Assembly: GCA_017476665.1 (NCBI GenBank)
Contig: JAFUZJ010000014.1
Span: forward strand, 25,539-89,538
Direction of reading: 5' to 3'
DNA: 64,000 bases
Origin: Lachnospiraceae bacterium
GTDB lineage: Bacteria > Bacillota > Clostridia > Lachnospirales > Lachnospiraceae
Positions 1 to 8,100 of the stretch are shown here, piece after piece. The translations under genes were made by a program, and so were the position numbers. The notes beneath the pieces were generated by a model that saw only the letters and a program-made list of their open reading frames with translations, was not told where the DNA came from and ran no database searches. The first letter of the stretch is position 1. Each line of letters starts with the position of its first letter.

Positions 1-1
1 C

Positions 2-988
2 GGTCTCGGCAGACCCACGGACGGCACTGTGATCACGGGGGCGGAGTATCCGGTAGACCAGAACCCGCCGGATCCCATGGATCGCGCGATCATCGATCAG
101 ATCCTGTCTCTTGGGGTGCGGGCAGTGGACGGTCTGATCACCATCGGAAAAGGACAGCGAATCGGAATTTTTGCCGGATCCGGTGTGGGCAAGTCCACCC
201 TGATGGGCATGTTTGCAAGGAATACCAAGGCGGACATCAATGTTATTGCACTGATCGGAGAGCGTGGCAGAGAGGTGCGCGAATTCATAGAGAGAGACCT
301 GGGCGAGGAAGGTGTGAAGCGTTCCGTTGTGGTGGTCGCGACTTCGGACAGGCCGGCATTGGAACGTAAAATGGCGGCCATGACGGCGACGGCCATCGCG
401 GAATATTTCAGGGATCAGGGGAAGGATGTCCTTCTGATGATGGATTCCCTGACCCGTTTTTCCATGGCGCAGCGGGAGATCGGGCTTGCCAGCGGTGAGC
501 CGCCGGTGACCAGAGGATATCCGCCCAGCATGTATGCGACGATGCCCAGGCTTTTGGAGCGGGCTGGAAGAGATGCGAAAGGTTCCATTACGGGACTTTA
601 TACCGTGCTTGTGGACGGCGACGACTTCAACGAGCCGATTACAGATACGGCGCGAAGCATTCTGGACGGACATATCATGCTGAACCGGAAACTGGCACAC
701 AAAAACCATTATCCGGCTATCGATGTGCTGCAGAGCATTTCCCGATGCATGAGCCAGGTGGCGGACAAGGAGCATAAGGCGGCTGCGGGTAAGCTGCGCA
801 ATATTCTGGCAACCTACAATGACGCGGAGGATCTGATCAACATCGGTGCCTACAAGAAAGGCAGCAATCCGTCCATCGATTATGCCATGAGCAAGATTGA
901 CGAGGTGAACGACTTCCTGTGCCAGAGCACGGAGGAAAAAGTGGATTTTGAAGAGAGCTCGCGCCGGATGAAGGAGATGTTCGGGTAA
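2..988 (+). CDS. fliI: Flagellar export ATPase FliI, 5' end outside window
   Basis: Cytoplasmic ATPase of the flagellar type III export apparatus; it forms a hexamer that helps deliver substrates to the FlhA/FlhB gate. The reading frame is open from base 2, so the first residues of the protein lie upstream of the window. The visible 328 residues begin just before the GRPTDG motif of FliI/F1-beta-like ATPases. Also visible are the Walker A GSGVGKST, the [10 protein letters not shown] segment, the Walker B region [10 protein letters not shown] and the FliI-typical [12 protein letters not shown]. The stop overlaps the fliJ start by one base (TAATG), so translation is probably coupled. It is assigned to FliI rather than an F-type beta subunit from its flagellar neighbours and the C-terminal part. 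Confidence 0.96.
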   Translation, partial: GLGRPTDGTVITGAEYPVDQNPPDPMDRAIIDQILSLGVRAVDGLITIGKGQRIGIFAGSGVGKSTLMGMFARNTKADINVIALIGERGREVREFIERDLGEEGVKRSVVVVATSDRPALERKMAAMTATAIAEYFRDQGKDVLLMMDSLTRFSMAQREIGLASGEPPVTRGYPPSMYATMPRLLERAGRDAKGSITGLYTVLVDGDDFNEPITDTARSILDGHIMLNRKLAHKNHYPAIDVLQSISRCMSQVADKEHKAAAGKLRNILATYNDAEDLINIGAYKKGSNPSIDYAMSKIDEVNDFLCQSTEEKVDFEESSRRMKEMFG

Positions 989-1437
989 TGGCAAAATTTA
1001 TCTATAAGCTGCAGAATGTGCTGAATCTGAAGCTGAAGATGGAAGGACAGGCGAAGGAAGCGTTTTCCGCAGCGCGTATGGCGTTAGATGAGGAAGAGGA
1101 GAAGCTGCAGGCGCTGAAGGACAGAAAACGGGGTTATGAGGAGCATGCCAGGGAGCTTTTGAACGGCACGCTGAATATGTTGGAGATTGAGAGCAATCAG
1201 AATGCGATTACGGTGATGGACGGTCTGATCGCGGCGCAGGCGCTGCAGGTGCAGAAGGCGGAGCAGAATCTGGAGCGGGCGAGAGTGGAGATGACCGTGG
1301 CAATGCAGGAGCGAAAAACCCAGGAGATTTTGAGAGAGAGGGCTTTTGAGGAATTCCTGCAGGAAGAAAACCGCGCAGAGAGTAAGGCAATAGACGAACT
1401 GACCAGCTATACCTACGGTCAGAAGCAGGGAGTGTAG
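988..1437 (+). CDS. fliJ: Flagellar export chaperone FliJ
   Basis: Small soluble coiled-coil protein (149 aa) of the export apparatus; FliJ sits in the FliI ring like the gamma stalk of F1 and engages FlhA. Almost the whole sequence is charged heptad-like helix rich in Glu, Lys, Gln and Ala, and it starts with the family-like [20 protein letters not shown]. It overlaps the fliI stop by one base and is followed 4 bases later by the next gene. Sequence conservation in FliJ is low, so the call rests on length, helix pattern and position directly after fliI. Confidence 0.9.
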   Translation: MAKFIYKLQNVLNLKLKMEGQAKEAFSAARMALDEEEEKLQALKDRKRGYEEHARELLNGTLNMLEIESNQNAITVMDGLIAAQALQVQKAEQNLERARVEMTVAMQERKTQEILRERAFEEFLQEENRAESKAIDELTSYTYGQKQGV

Positions 1438-1441
1438 AGAG

Positions 1442-2317
1442 ATGGCAAGAGAGAAGACGCCACAGGAGATTGCAGCTGCCGAGGAGAAGAAAAAGATCCA
1501 GGCGGAGAAGAAGCAGTTAAAAAATGACCAGAAGGCTCAGAAGAAAGAGGCGAAGCGCAGAGCCAAGGAGATTGCCAAGAAAGAGGATGCGCTGGATGAT
1601 GAAGGAGAAGGCGGCGGAATCGGTACTTTCTTTGTGACGATCTTTATTGTGCTGCTGTGGCTGGCCGTGATCTGTGTTGTGATCAAAATGGACGTGGGCG
1701 GCTTCGGGAGTTCGGTATTGGCGCCGATCTTAAAAGATGTGCCGGTGGTCAGCAAGATCCTGCCCAAGAACGCGCAGACGGAAGCCCTGGATGGAGAAAG
1801 CTACGGCGGATACACCAGCCTGCGGGAGGCGGTGGATCAGATCACTCTGCTGGAGAAGCAGCTGGAGCAGGCACAGAATTCCAATAAAATCAAGGATACG
1901 GAGCTGGAAACCCTGAAAGCGGAGGTGCTCAGGCTGCAGCCCTTTGAAGAGCGGCAGGTGGAGTTCCAGAGGATCCGCCAGGAGTTTTATGAGGAAGTGA
2001 TCTATGCGGAGAACGGTCCGGGGGTGGAGGAATATCAGAAATATTATGAGTCCATGGATCCCACCACGGCGGAATATCTCTATAAGCAGGTGCTGGCACA
2101 GCAGCAGGCGGATCAGGAAATCAAGGATTATGTGGCCGGGTTTGAGCAGATGAAGCCCAAGGCAGCTGCGGCGATGTTCGAGAAAATGTCGGGGGATATG
2201 CAGCTTGTGGCCAATATCCTGCAGGAGATGAATTCGGACAGCCGGGCGAAGATCATGGATGCCATGAGTCCGGACTTCGCGGCGAAAATCACAAAAATTA
2301 TGAATCCGGAATCTTAA
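1442..2317 (+). CDS. MotE/YlxF-like flagellar membrane protein (MgtE_N-like C-terminus)
   Basis: Membrane protein of 291 aa in the slot between fliJ and fliK where Bacillota carry ylxF and other bacteria carry motE-like genes. Residues 1-55 are highly charged (Lys/Glu). One transmembrane helix lies at about 62-85 (GTFFVTIFIVLLWLAVICVV), followed by a coiled coil at about 120-185. The C-terminal 80 residues repeat short helical motifs such as MKPKAAAAMFEKM and MNSDSRAKIMDAMSPDFAA. These resemble the FliG/MgtE N-domain fold found in MotE, a chaperone for the stator. The exact role in this organism is inferred from position and fold only. Confidence 0.75.
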   Translation: MAREKTPQEIAAAEEKKKIQAEKKQLKNDQKAQKKEAKRRAKEIAKKEDALDDEGEGGGIGTFFVTIFIVLLWLAVICVVIKMDVGGFGSSVLAPILKDVPVVSKILPKNAQTEALDGESYGGYTSLREAVDQITLLEKQLEQAQNSNKIKDTELETLKAEVLRLQPFEERQVEFQRIRQEFYEEVIYAENGPGVEEYQKYYESMDPTTAEYLYKQVLAQQQADQEIKDYVAGFEQMKPKAAAAMFEKMSGDMQLVANILQEMNSDSRAKIMDAMSPDFAAKITKIMNPES

Positions 2318-2341
2318 GTCCCGGGCGGCTTGAACCGATAT
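2315..2341 (+). promoter_or_regulatory. Sigma-28 (FliA/SigD)-like promoter upstream of fliK
   Basis: TAAG at 2315-2318, 15 bases, then ACCGATAT at 2334-2341. The SigD consensus is TAAA-N15-GCCGATAT, so spacing is exact with one mismatch in the -35 and one in the -10. A sigma-A-like TATAAT overlaps at 2339-2344. It starts in the stop codon of the preceding gene, in one of the few non-coding gaps of this operon. It would let FliA boost fliK and downstream hook genes. Sequence match only. Confidence 0.45.
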
Positions 2342-2380
2342 AATAATTGATATTTAAAAATGCAGAAAGGAGGAATGCAG

Positions 2381-3745
2381 ATGGCGACAACACCCATCAA
2401 GGACGTAGGCAGTGTGATGAATCTGCAGGCTGCGATGAGCAATATGGCAGCAGGTGCGGCAAAGAACGCAGGGGACAGTTTTCAGTCTGTTCTGAACAAT
2501 CAGACCGGTGCGGGAAAACAGGATGTCACAAAGAGCCAGCCGGTGAAAAACGCCGATAACAAGGCGAAACCCGGGGATGATCTGAGGGCGAAAGAGCATG
2601 CACGCAAGGATGTCCGGGCACAGAAGCCGCAGGAGGAATTGTCCAAGGAAGATCTGGAGAAGGCGGCGGAAGTCGTGGCGGCGGCAGCAAATGAGCTGAT
2701 CGGGCAGATTGCGGATACCTTTGATGTACCTGTGGAGGAATTGCAGGAGCTGATGGTGCAGATGGATCTGGAGCCGGCGGATCTGTTGAATCCGGAGAAT
2801 CTGAACGCGTTTCTGCTTCAGGCAGGCGGCGTGGAAGACTCCATGGCGTTACTGACCAATGAAGAGATGTACGGCGATTTTCAGATGCTGATGGATCAGG
2901 CGGGAGAGCTGGCCGATTCGGTTGCCGGGGAACTGGCGGCGTTGCCGGACAGGACATTTGCGGCGGACGTGGAAGCAGAACCGGTTGATGCGGCGGACAT
3001 GGAAGCGGAACCGGAGGAGGAAGAACCGATGCCTGATATGACCGGAAAGGCAGACAGAGCGGAGTTCGGCGAGCAGCCCGGACAGGTACGGACGCCCAAA
3101 GCGGAGGAGCATAAGCCGGATGCCGGCACAAACGCGGGTCATGCAAAACCGGAGAGAGACGGCGTAAAGCACGACGCACACGCAGGGGAAGGCAACCTGG
3201 TATTACAGACTATCCGAAATGAGGAGTTTGCCCCCGAACTGGAGGCGGTTCCGATGAGTGCAGGCAGCGAGGTTGATACACAGGACATCATGCGCCAGAT
3301 CATGGATTACATGCGGGTGCAGATCAGACTGGATGAGACCAGCATGGAGATGCAGCTTCATCCCGCGAGCCTGGGTACGCTGCAGATCCAGGTGGAAGCC
3401 AAGGGCGGCGTGCTGACAGCGAATTTCATCACACAGAATGAGGCGGTGAAAGCGGCGCTGGAGAGCCAGATGGTGCAGCTGCAGGAGAATCTGGAGCAGC
3501 AGGGTCTCAAGGTGGAAGAAATCGAAGTGACCGTGGCGACTCATCAGTTCGAACAGAATCTGGATCAGCAGGGCAGAGACGGCGAGCAGTCCGGAGAGGC
3601 ACAGGAAGCCAGACGCCCCAGAGTCAGAAGACTTCATCTGGGTGGGCCGGATGAGATGATCCCGCCGGAGGAGATGACGGAGGAAGACCGAATCACGGCA
3701 GAGATGATGGCGGCAAACGGCGGCACGGTGGACTACACCGCTTAA
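2381..3745 (+). CDS. fliK: Flagellar hook-length control protein FliK
   Basis: Secreted ruler that sets hook length and triggers the FlhB switch from hook to filament export. With start ATG 2381 (AAAGGAGG at 2366-2373, 7-base spacing; the ATGs at 2360 and 2375 precede or crowd this site) it has 454 aa. The N-terminal two thirds are low-complexity, rich in Ala, Glu and Asp, as expected for a ruler. The C-terminal Flg_hook domain at about 310-400 shows the diagnostic MQLHPASLGTLQIQVEAKGG. A charged tail follows. It precedes flgD by 47 bases. The C-terminal domain identification is strong; the N-terminus is not conserved in this family. Confidence 0.92.
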   Translation: MATTPIKDVGSVMNLQAAMSNMAAGAAKNAGDSFQSVLNNQTGAGKQDVTKSQPVKNADNKAKPGDDLRAKEHARKDVRAQKPQEELSKEDLEKAAEVVAAAANELIGQIADTFDVPVEELQELMVQMDLEPADLLNPENLNAFLLQAGGVEDSMALLTNEEMYGDFQMLMDQAGELADSVAGELAALPDRTFAADVEAEPVDAADMEAEPEEEEPMPDMTGKADRAEFGEQPGQVRTPKAEEHKPDAGTNAGHAKPERDGVKHDAHAGEGNLVLQTIRNEEFAPELEAVPMSAGSEVDTQDIMRQIMDYMRVQIRLDETSMEMQLHPASLGTLQIQVEAKGGVLTANFITQNEAVKAALESQMVQLQENLEQQGLKVEEIEVTVATHQFEQNLDQQGRDGEQSGEAQEARRPRVRRLHLGGPDEMIPPEEMTEEDRITAEMMAANGGTVDYTA

Positions 3746-3792
3746 GGAAGAACAATCAGAAAAGAGCAATCAGAAAAAGAAAGGAGAGAGCG

Positions 3793-4500
3793 ATGGCATC
3801 ATTAGGAGCAATCATTGAGAACGGAAAGATTGTGGAGAGTGCTTCCCAGAGTTCGTTGAGTAAGAGCAAAGAAGCGTCTGCAAACAACGGCATGGATAAA
3901 GATGCTTTCCTGCAGCTTCTGGTAGCGCAGATGAAGTATCAGGATCCCATGGAGCCCACCTCCAACACAGAGTACATTGCGCAGTATGCGCAGTTTTCCC
4001 AGGTGGAGCAGATACAGAATATGGCATCCAGCATGAATCTGCAGCGTGCCAGCCAGCTGGTCGGGCAGGAGGTGCGCATGAAGACCACCACATCTTCGGG
4101 GGACACCAAATATGTGGAGGGCAGAGTAGATTACGTTTCTTACGAAGGAAACAAAGCGTATCTGTCGATCGATGAGTCCCTGTATTCCATCGATGATCTG
4201 GACACGGTGGTCGACGGTACATACAAAAATGCTTATGATCAGGCTATGAATTTTGTGATCGCAGTCAATAAGCTTCCTGCAATTGCAAACATTTCCGGTT
4301 CGGATCTGGATGCGGTTGATAATCTGAAAGCATTCTACGACGGCATGAGTGATTATGAGAAGTCTTATGTGGCAAAAGATGTGGTTGCAACACTGAACAA
4401 ATATGTGGAAAAGGCTGCAGAGATCAGAAAAGCCGAGGAAGAGCAGTCGCAGGAGAATTCCGATTCAGATGAAACCACAGATGCTGTAGATACGGAATAA
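3793..4500 (+). CDS. flgD: Hook-capping / hook assembly protein FlgD
   Basis: Scaffold protein that caps the growing hook and lets FlgE subunits polymerise. It has 235 aa with the conserved N-terminal signature KDAFLQLLVAQMKYQDPMEP followed by YIAQYAQFSQVEQIQNM and an LVGQEV segment. The C-terminal part is less typical and ends in an acidic tail. The RBS AAAGGAGAG precedes ATG 3793. It lies between fliK and the TIGR02530-type gene, the usual Bacillota order. N-terminal identification is firm. Confidence 0.95.
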   Translation: MASLGAIIENGKIVESASQSSLSKSKEASANNGMDKDAFLQLLVAQMKYQDPMEPTSNTEYIAQYAQFSQVEQIQNMASSMNLQRASQLVGQEVRMKTTTSSGDTKYVEGRVDYVSYEGNKAYLSIDESLYSIDDLDTVVDGTYKNAYDQAMNFVIAVNKLPAIANISGSDLDAVDNLKAFYDGMSDYEKSYVAKDVVATLNKYVEKAAEIRKAEEEQSQENSDSDETTDAVDTE

Positions 4501-4534
4501 ACTGCGGAATGATACGGGGTGAAAGGAGGAAATG

Positions 4535-4951
4535 ATGAGTCATATCAACATTCAGAATCAGAATTTCCTTTCGATCGAGCAGCTGACGGACAGATATTTC
4601 AATCAGACCGGAAAGGCAGAGGGGCAGTCAGATCAGACAGAGCTTTCCTTTCAGGACGTTCTGAAGCAGAAAACCTTGGAGGAGACTTCACCGGAACAGG
4701 AACTCAGATTTTCAAAGCACGCTTCGGGAAGATTGAACGAGCGGGGGATTGAACTGAGCGACGGACAGTTGGAGAGGCTCGAGGACGGAGTCCGCAGGGC
4801 AGGACAGAAGGGAATCAAGGATTCACTGGTCATTGTGGATGATCTGGCATTTATCGTAAATGTGCCGAATAACACCGTGGTGACCGCTATGGACAGTACA
4901 CAGACAACCGAAAATGTTTTTACAAATATCAACGGAGCAGTGATCATGTAA
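4535..4951 (+). CDS. Flagellar operon protein, TIGR02530 type
   Basis: Small protein (138 aa from ATG 4535; a second ATG at 4532 sits only 2 bases from AAGGAGG, so 4535 is preferred). The conserved core RFSKHASGRLNERGIELSD and the C-terminal DDLAFIVNVPNNTVVTAMD match the flagellar operon protein family seen between flgD and flgE in Clostridia and Bacilli. The biochemical role is not established to my knowledge; position suggests hook assembly. No signal peptide or membrane segment is visible. Confidence 0.82.
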   Translation: MSHINIQNQNFLSIEQLTDRYFNQTGKAEGQSDQTELSFQDVLKQKTLEETSPEQELRFSKHASGRLNERGIELSDGQLERLEDGVRRAGQKGIKDSLVIVDDLAFIVNVPNNTVVTAMDSTQTTENVFTNINGAVIM

Positions 4952-5049
4952 GCCGGACCTCACAAGGAAGTTTACAGGACAGGTTACAAGAAGACATTCC
5001 TGAATGACAGAGGGAATGCGGCTCCGGGAAAATAGGAGGAACAAGCACT

Positions 5050-6783
5050 ATGATGAGATCATTGTATGCCGGCGTATCCGGCTTAAAGACCCACCAGACC
5101 AAGATGGACGTTATCGGTAACAACATCGCGAACGTAAATACAACTGCATATAAGTCAAGCTCCATCACCTTCAGCGAGCTGATGAGCCAGACCACACAGA
5201 GCGCCAGCGGTCCCAACGCGACCACCGGTGTGGGCGGTATCAATGCGAGACAGGTCGGTCTGGGCGTAAAGGCAGGCGCTATTAACTTAAACATTACCGG
5301 ACAGGGTGCCAGCCAGTCCACCGGAAATCCTTTCGATATCATGATCAACGGGGAGAATTTCTTCGTGGTATCCAACGGACAGGAGAATTTCTTCACCAGA
5401 GAGGGTTCGTTCTATGTGGATGGTGCCGGAAACCTTGCCATGACCAGTAACGGTTACAACGTTATGGGGTGGCAGGTGGATGACTACACCGGCGCAATCA
5501 AGCAGGATACCGTGAGCGCGCTGCGCATCATGAGCGCCGCAAATATGACATATCCGCCCGAGGCGACTTCCAAGGCGTATATTTCCGGTATTTTGGATAA
5601 AAACGATACGGATGTGACCAGTGCCAACGGTAAGGTTGTGAATCTGAACATCTATGACAATCTGGGTTACAGCTATACTGCAAGAATGATCTTCAGACAG
5701 TCTTCCGATCCCAATGTTTATGGGTTGGAGTTTAATAAACTGCTGGATTCCAAGGGCAATGAAGTGGAGATGACCGAAGCCCAGAGACAGGCGGCGTTCG
5801 GCGGCGCAGAGACCATGGAGAAAGAGACTAATATTGAGTTGGGCAAGAGTTATGCATGGGACGCTTCCGGAAACCTGTCCGTCAACGGTGAGACCATTGT
5901 GTATGCTACCGGCAATACAGATTATCCTTACAGTACGGTTTCGAACTTTGCGGATCTGACCGATGAGCAGAAAGCGGCGCAGAATGAAAAGGCGATCTCG
6001 CTGATCGCAAAAGCCTACGGCTATGAAGGATCCGAAAATGAATTCCTCAATCTGAAAATTCCCGTAGCGGTGGGGGATGATACCCAGAATTACAGCATTC
6101 AGCAGATCATCAGTCAGTCGGTGGAAGCGCTGTCCGGCAAAACGCTGGCGAACACGCTCGGCTCCGGTGCTGTATCCCCGGGACGCGCGTATTACGGATT
6201 TGAAGTGCAGTTCAATCCGGACAACGGTGAAATTGCCAAAGTCGGTGCCAGCGGTACCAACTTTGTGACGAATCTGAAGTTAGCTGACATGGGAGAGGAA
6301 TTCACCAATTTCTCCAACATTGAGATCGACCTTTCGGAGATTTCCATGTTTGATAACAAGGGAACTTCCACAGTGGCGGCGACCAGCGGTGACTTTGATG
6401 GCGTAGGTACCGGAAGACGCCTGGGAGATATGATCGGCGTGTCCGTTCAGAACAACGGTATGATCTATGCCAGCTACGATAACGGTATGACCAAGCTGTT
6501 AGGGCAGATCGCCACGGCGGCATTTGCCAACGCTTCCGGTCTGGAGAGAGCGGGAGATAATCTGTACTCTGCAACCCTGAACTCCGGCGTATTTGACGGC
6601 GTGGGTGTGGATATTACCGCAAACGGCGGCTATATGTCCACCGGTATGTTGGAGATGAGTAATGTGGATCTGTCCTCCGAGTTTACGGAGATGATCACCA
6701 CACAGAGAGGCTTCCAGGCAAACAGCCGTATCATCACAGTATCCGATACGCTTCTGGAGGAACTGACCAATCTGAAGAGATAA
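5050..6783 (+). CDS. flgE: Flagellar hook protein FlgE
   Basis: Structural subunit of the hook, 577 aa, exported by the flagellar apparatus. The N-terminal rod/hook helix (MRSLYAGVSGLKTHQTKMDV, then IGNNIANVNTTAYK) and the C-terminal helix (VDLSSEFTEMITTQRGFQAN to LLEELTNLKR) are the pair that forms the D0 coiled coil. The middle carries the variable surface domains and is longer than in enteric FlgE. The start is ATG 5050 after AGGAGG at 5034-5039; ATG 5053 is possible. It is the last gene before two strong hairpins and structured element 1. Confidence 0.96.
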   Translation: MMRSLYAGVSGLKTHQTKMDVIGNNIANVNTTAYKSSSITFSELMSQTTQSASGPNATTGVGGINARQVGLGVKAGAINLNITGQGASQSTGNPFDIMINGENFFVVSNGQENFFTREGSFYVDGAGNLAMTSNGYNVMGWQVDDYTGAIKQDTVSALRIMSAANMTYPPEATSKAYISGILDKNDTDVTSANGKVVNLNIYDNLGYSYTARMIFRQSSDPNVYGLEFNKLLDSKGNEVEMTEAQRQAAFGGAETMEKETNIELGKSYAWDASGNLSVNGETIVYATGNTDYPYSTVSNFADLTDEQKAAQNEKAISLIAKAYGYEGSENEFLNLKIPVAVGDDTQNYSIQQIISQSVEALSGKTLANTLGSGAVSPGRAYYGFEVQFNPDNGEIAKVGASGTNFVTNLKLADMGEEFTNFSNIEIDLSEISMFDNKGTSTVAATSGDFDGVGTGRRLGDMIGVSVQNNGMIYASYDNGMTKLLGQIATAAFANASGLERAGDNLYSATLNSGVFDGVGVDITANGGYMSTGMLEMSNVDLSSEFTEMITTQRGFQANSRIITVSDTLLEELTNLKR

Positions 6784-6785
6784 AA

Positions 6786-6841
6786 GGATGAAAAATTCAT
6801 AGAATTTTTCATCCGCGAAAACGCCGCTTAGCGGCGTTTTC
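6786..6841 (+). terminator. Tandem hairpins after flgE
   Basis: Two perfect stem-loops directly follow the flgE stop. The first pairs 6786-6798 with 6802-6814 (13 bp, 3-base loop, A/T-rich). The second pairs 6817-6827 with 6831-6841 (GAAAACGCCGC with its complement, loop TTA) and has a TTTT inside its 3' arm. They could end or attenuate transcription between the hook genes and flbD-motA. The short T run makes full termination uncertain, which fits an internal operon attenuator or 3'-end stabiliser. Confidence 0.65.
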
Positions 6842-6895
6842 CGTTCTTATATATCCGGTGATATAGCTGTGATGCAAGGCAATTTCGCAGGTGCA

Positions 6896-7035
6896 CCCGG
6901 CTATATGATATACTTCACAAGCAGGGGCGTTTGAGGACGCCGGCACTTAGGCAGCGCATTTTGCTGCCTTAGTGTTCGTTGCGTCCGAAATCGAACGAGA
7001 GGTGTACCCTGCGGTGAAGTATATCATAGGCCGGG
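6896..7035 (+). repeat. Structured palindromic element, copy 1 (flgE-flbD gap)
   Basis: A long imperfect palindrome fills the gap between flgE and flbD. The outer arms 6896-6918 and 7014-7035 are complementary over about 22 bp with one extra base. Inside are GCAGGG 6921-6926 with CCCTGC 7007-7012, a hairpin 6942-6955/6963-6976 with one T-T mismatch, and a weak stem 6977-6980/6994-6997. The loop of that stem (GCGTCC 6981-6986) can pair with upstream GGACGC 6935-6940 to make a pseudoknot. The core 6909-7023 is homologous to copy 2 in inverse orientation, with compensatory changes. It holds no open reading frame of note. Confidence 0.85.
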
Positions 7036-7065
7036 TTGGCTGCTGATAAAGCGGGAGGATAAGAC

Positions 7066-7251
7066 ATGATCGAGGTTACAAAACTGAACGGCGTGAAAAT
7101 ACTGGTAAATCCCCATTTATTGGAAATTGTGGAAGAAACGCCGGATACAGTGCTTACTTTGACCACAGGCAAAAAAATAATTGTAAAAGAAAGTAGACAA
7201 GAGATTAAAAATCTAGTAAAATTGTATCGAAAGGATATTCTGGCAGATTAG
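7066..7251 (+). CDS. flbD: FlbD / SwrD family flagellar protein
   Basis: A 61-aa protein of the FlbD family (B. subtilis SwrD/YlzI), with the family-typical MIEVTKLNGVKILVNPHLLE and TVLTLTTGKKIIVKES. In B. subtilis SwrD raises flagellar motor power. Here the gene directly precedes motA and motB, which fits a stator-related role. The RBS GCGGGAGG lies 9 bases before ATG 7066. It is the first gene after the hairpins and the structured element, so it may begin a separately controlled block. Confidence 0.9.
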   Translation: MIEVTKLNGVKILVNPHLLEIVEETPDTVLTLTTGKKIIVKESRQEIKNLVKLYRKDILAD

Positions 7252-7311
7252 ATTCCGTTAGAGATAAATCCTTTGCGGATTAATATATACAGAAGGTTTA
7301 GGTGGAGTTAG

Positions 7312-8100
7312 GTGGATATTGCATCACTGGTAGGTTTCCTTTTTTGTTTTGCCATGTTGATATTCGGTATTTTGAGTAGTGCAGGCTTGACGGGTATTAT
7401 ACGTTACCTGGATCTGCCTTCGGCCATCATCACGTTCGGTGGTGCGCTGGGGGCTACTTTGTGTTCTTTCACGATGGCTGATTTTGTGGCCGGGCTGAAG
7501 ACATTTACCCTGATCTTTAAGATGCCGGCACTGGATACCTCCGAAATGATCAAAAAAATCATAGATTTGTCCAATGTAGCCCGGAAAGAGGGCCTTTTGT
7601 CGTTGGAGGAAGCGGCCTCCGATCTGGACGAGCCTTTTCTGAAAAAGGGCATCCTGCTGATCGTAGACGGTACGGATCCCGATCTGGTCAGAGGAATCCT
7701 GGAGACGGAGCTGGTCAATGCAGAGGGCAGACACAAGAATCTGATCGGATTCTGGGATGCGCTTGGCGCCATGGGACCCGCGTGGGGTATGATCGGTACC
7801 CTGATCGGTCTGGTAAATATGCTTTACAACATGTCGGACGCGAGTTCTATTGGACCTTCCATGGCCGTGGCATTGATCACCACATTGTACGGTTCCCTGC
7901 TGGCAAACTGGATCTGCGGACCTGTAGCCAATAAGCTGAAGGCGGACAATGCGACAGAGATGACGCAGAAAGAAGTTATGATCGAGGGACTTCTGTCGAT
8001 ACAGGCAGGCGAAAATCCCCGTGTCATTGAGGAAAAGTTAAAATCGTTCCTTGCACCTAAGGACAGAACGAGTTCTGAGGAAGCAGGAGGTGAGGAGTAA
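7312..8100 (+). CDS. motA: Flagellar stator protein MotA
   Basis: Membrane subunit (262 aa, GTG start 7312) of the ion-driven stator that turns the rotor. Four hydrophobic segments are visible, at about 2-22, 30-52, 145-170 and 178-200. The family motif region GFWDALGAMGPAWGMIGTLI GLVNML is present, as is the long cytoplasmic loop with charged residues that contacts FliG. The stop is immediately followed by the motB start without a gap, so the two subunits are probably translated together. Ion specificity cannot be read from MotA alone. Confidence 0.95.
   Translation: MDIASLVGFLFCFAMLIFGILSSAGLTGIIRYLDLPSAIITFGGALGATLCSFTMADFVAGLKTFTLIFKMPALDTSEMIKKIIDLSNVARKEGLLSLEEAASDLDEPFLKKGILLIVDGTDPDLVRGILETELVNAEGRHKNLIGFWDALGAMGPAWGMIGTLIGLVNMLYNMSDASSIGPSMAVALITTLYGSLLANWICGPVANKLKADNATEMTQKEVMIEGLLSIQAGENPRVIEEKLKSFLAPKDRTSSEEAGGEE

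Noticed and set aside
2526-3179. 217-codon minus-strand frame opposite fliK
   Set aside because: Pro/Ser/Arg-rich composition from antisense reading of Ala/Glu codons; no ribosome binding site.
6896-7035. Known riboswitch (c-di-GMP, SAM, preQ1, THF) or small self-cleaving ribozyme
   Set aside because: None of the conserved cores I know is visible, and copy 2 lies in the opposite orientation to its neighbouring genes.
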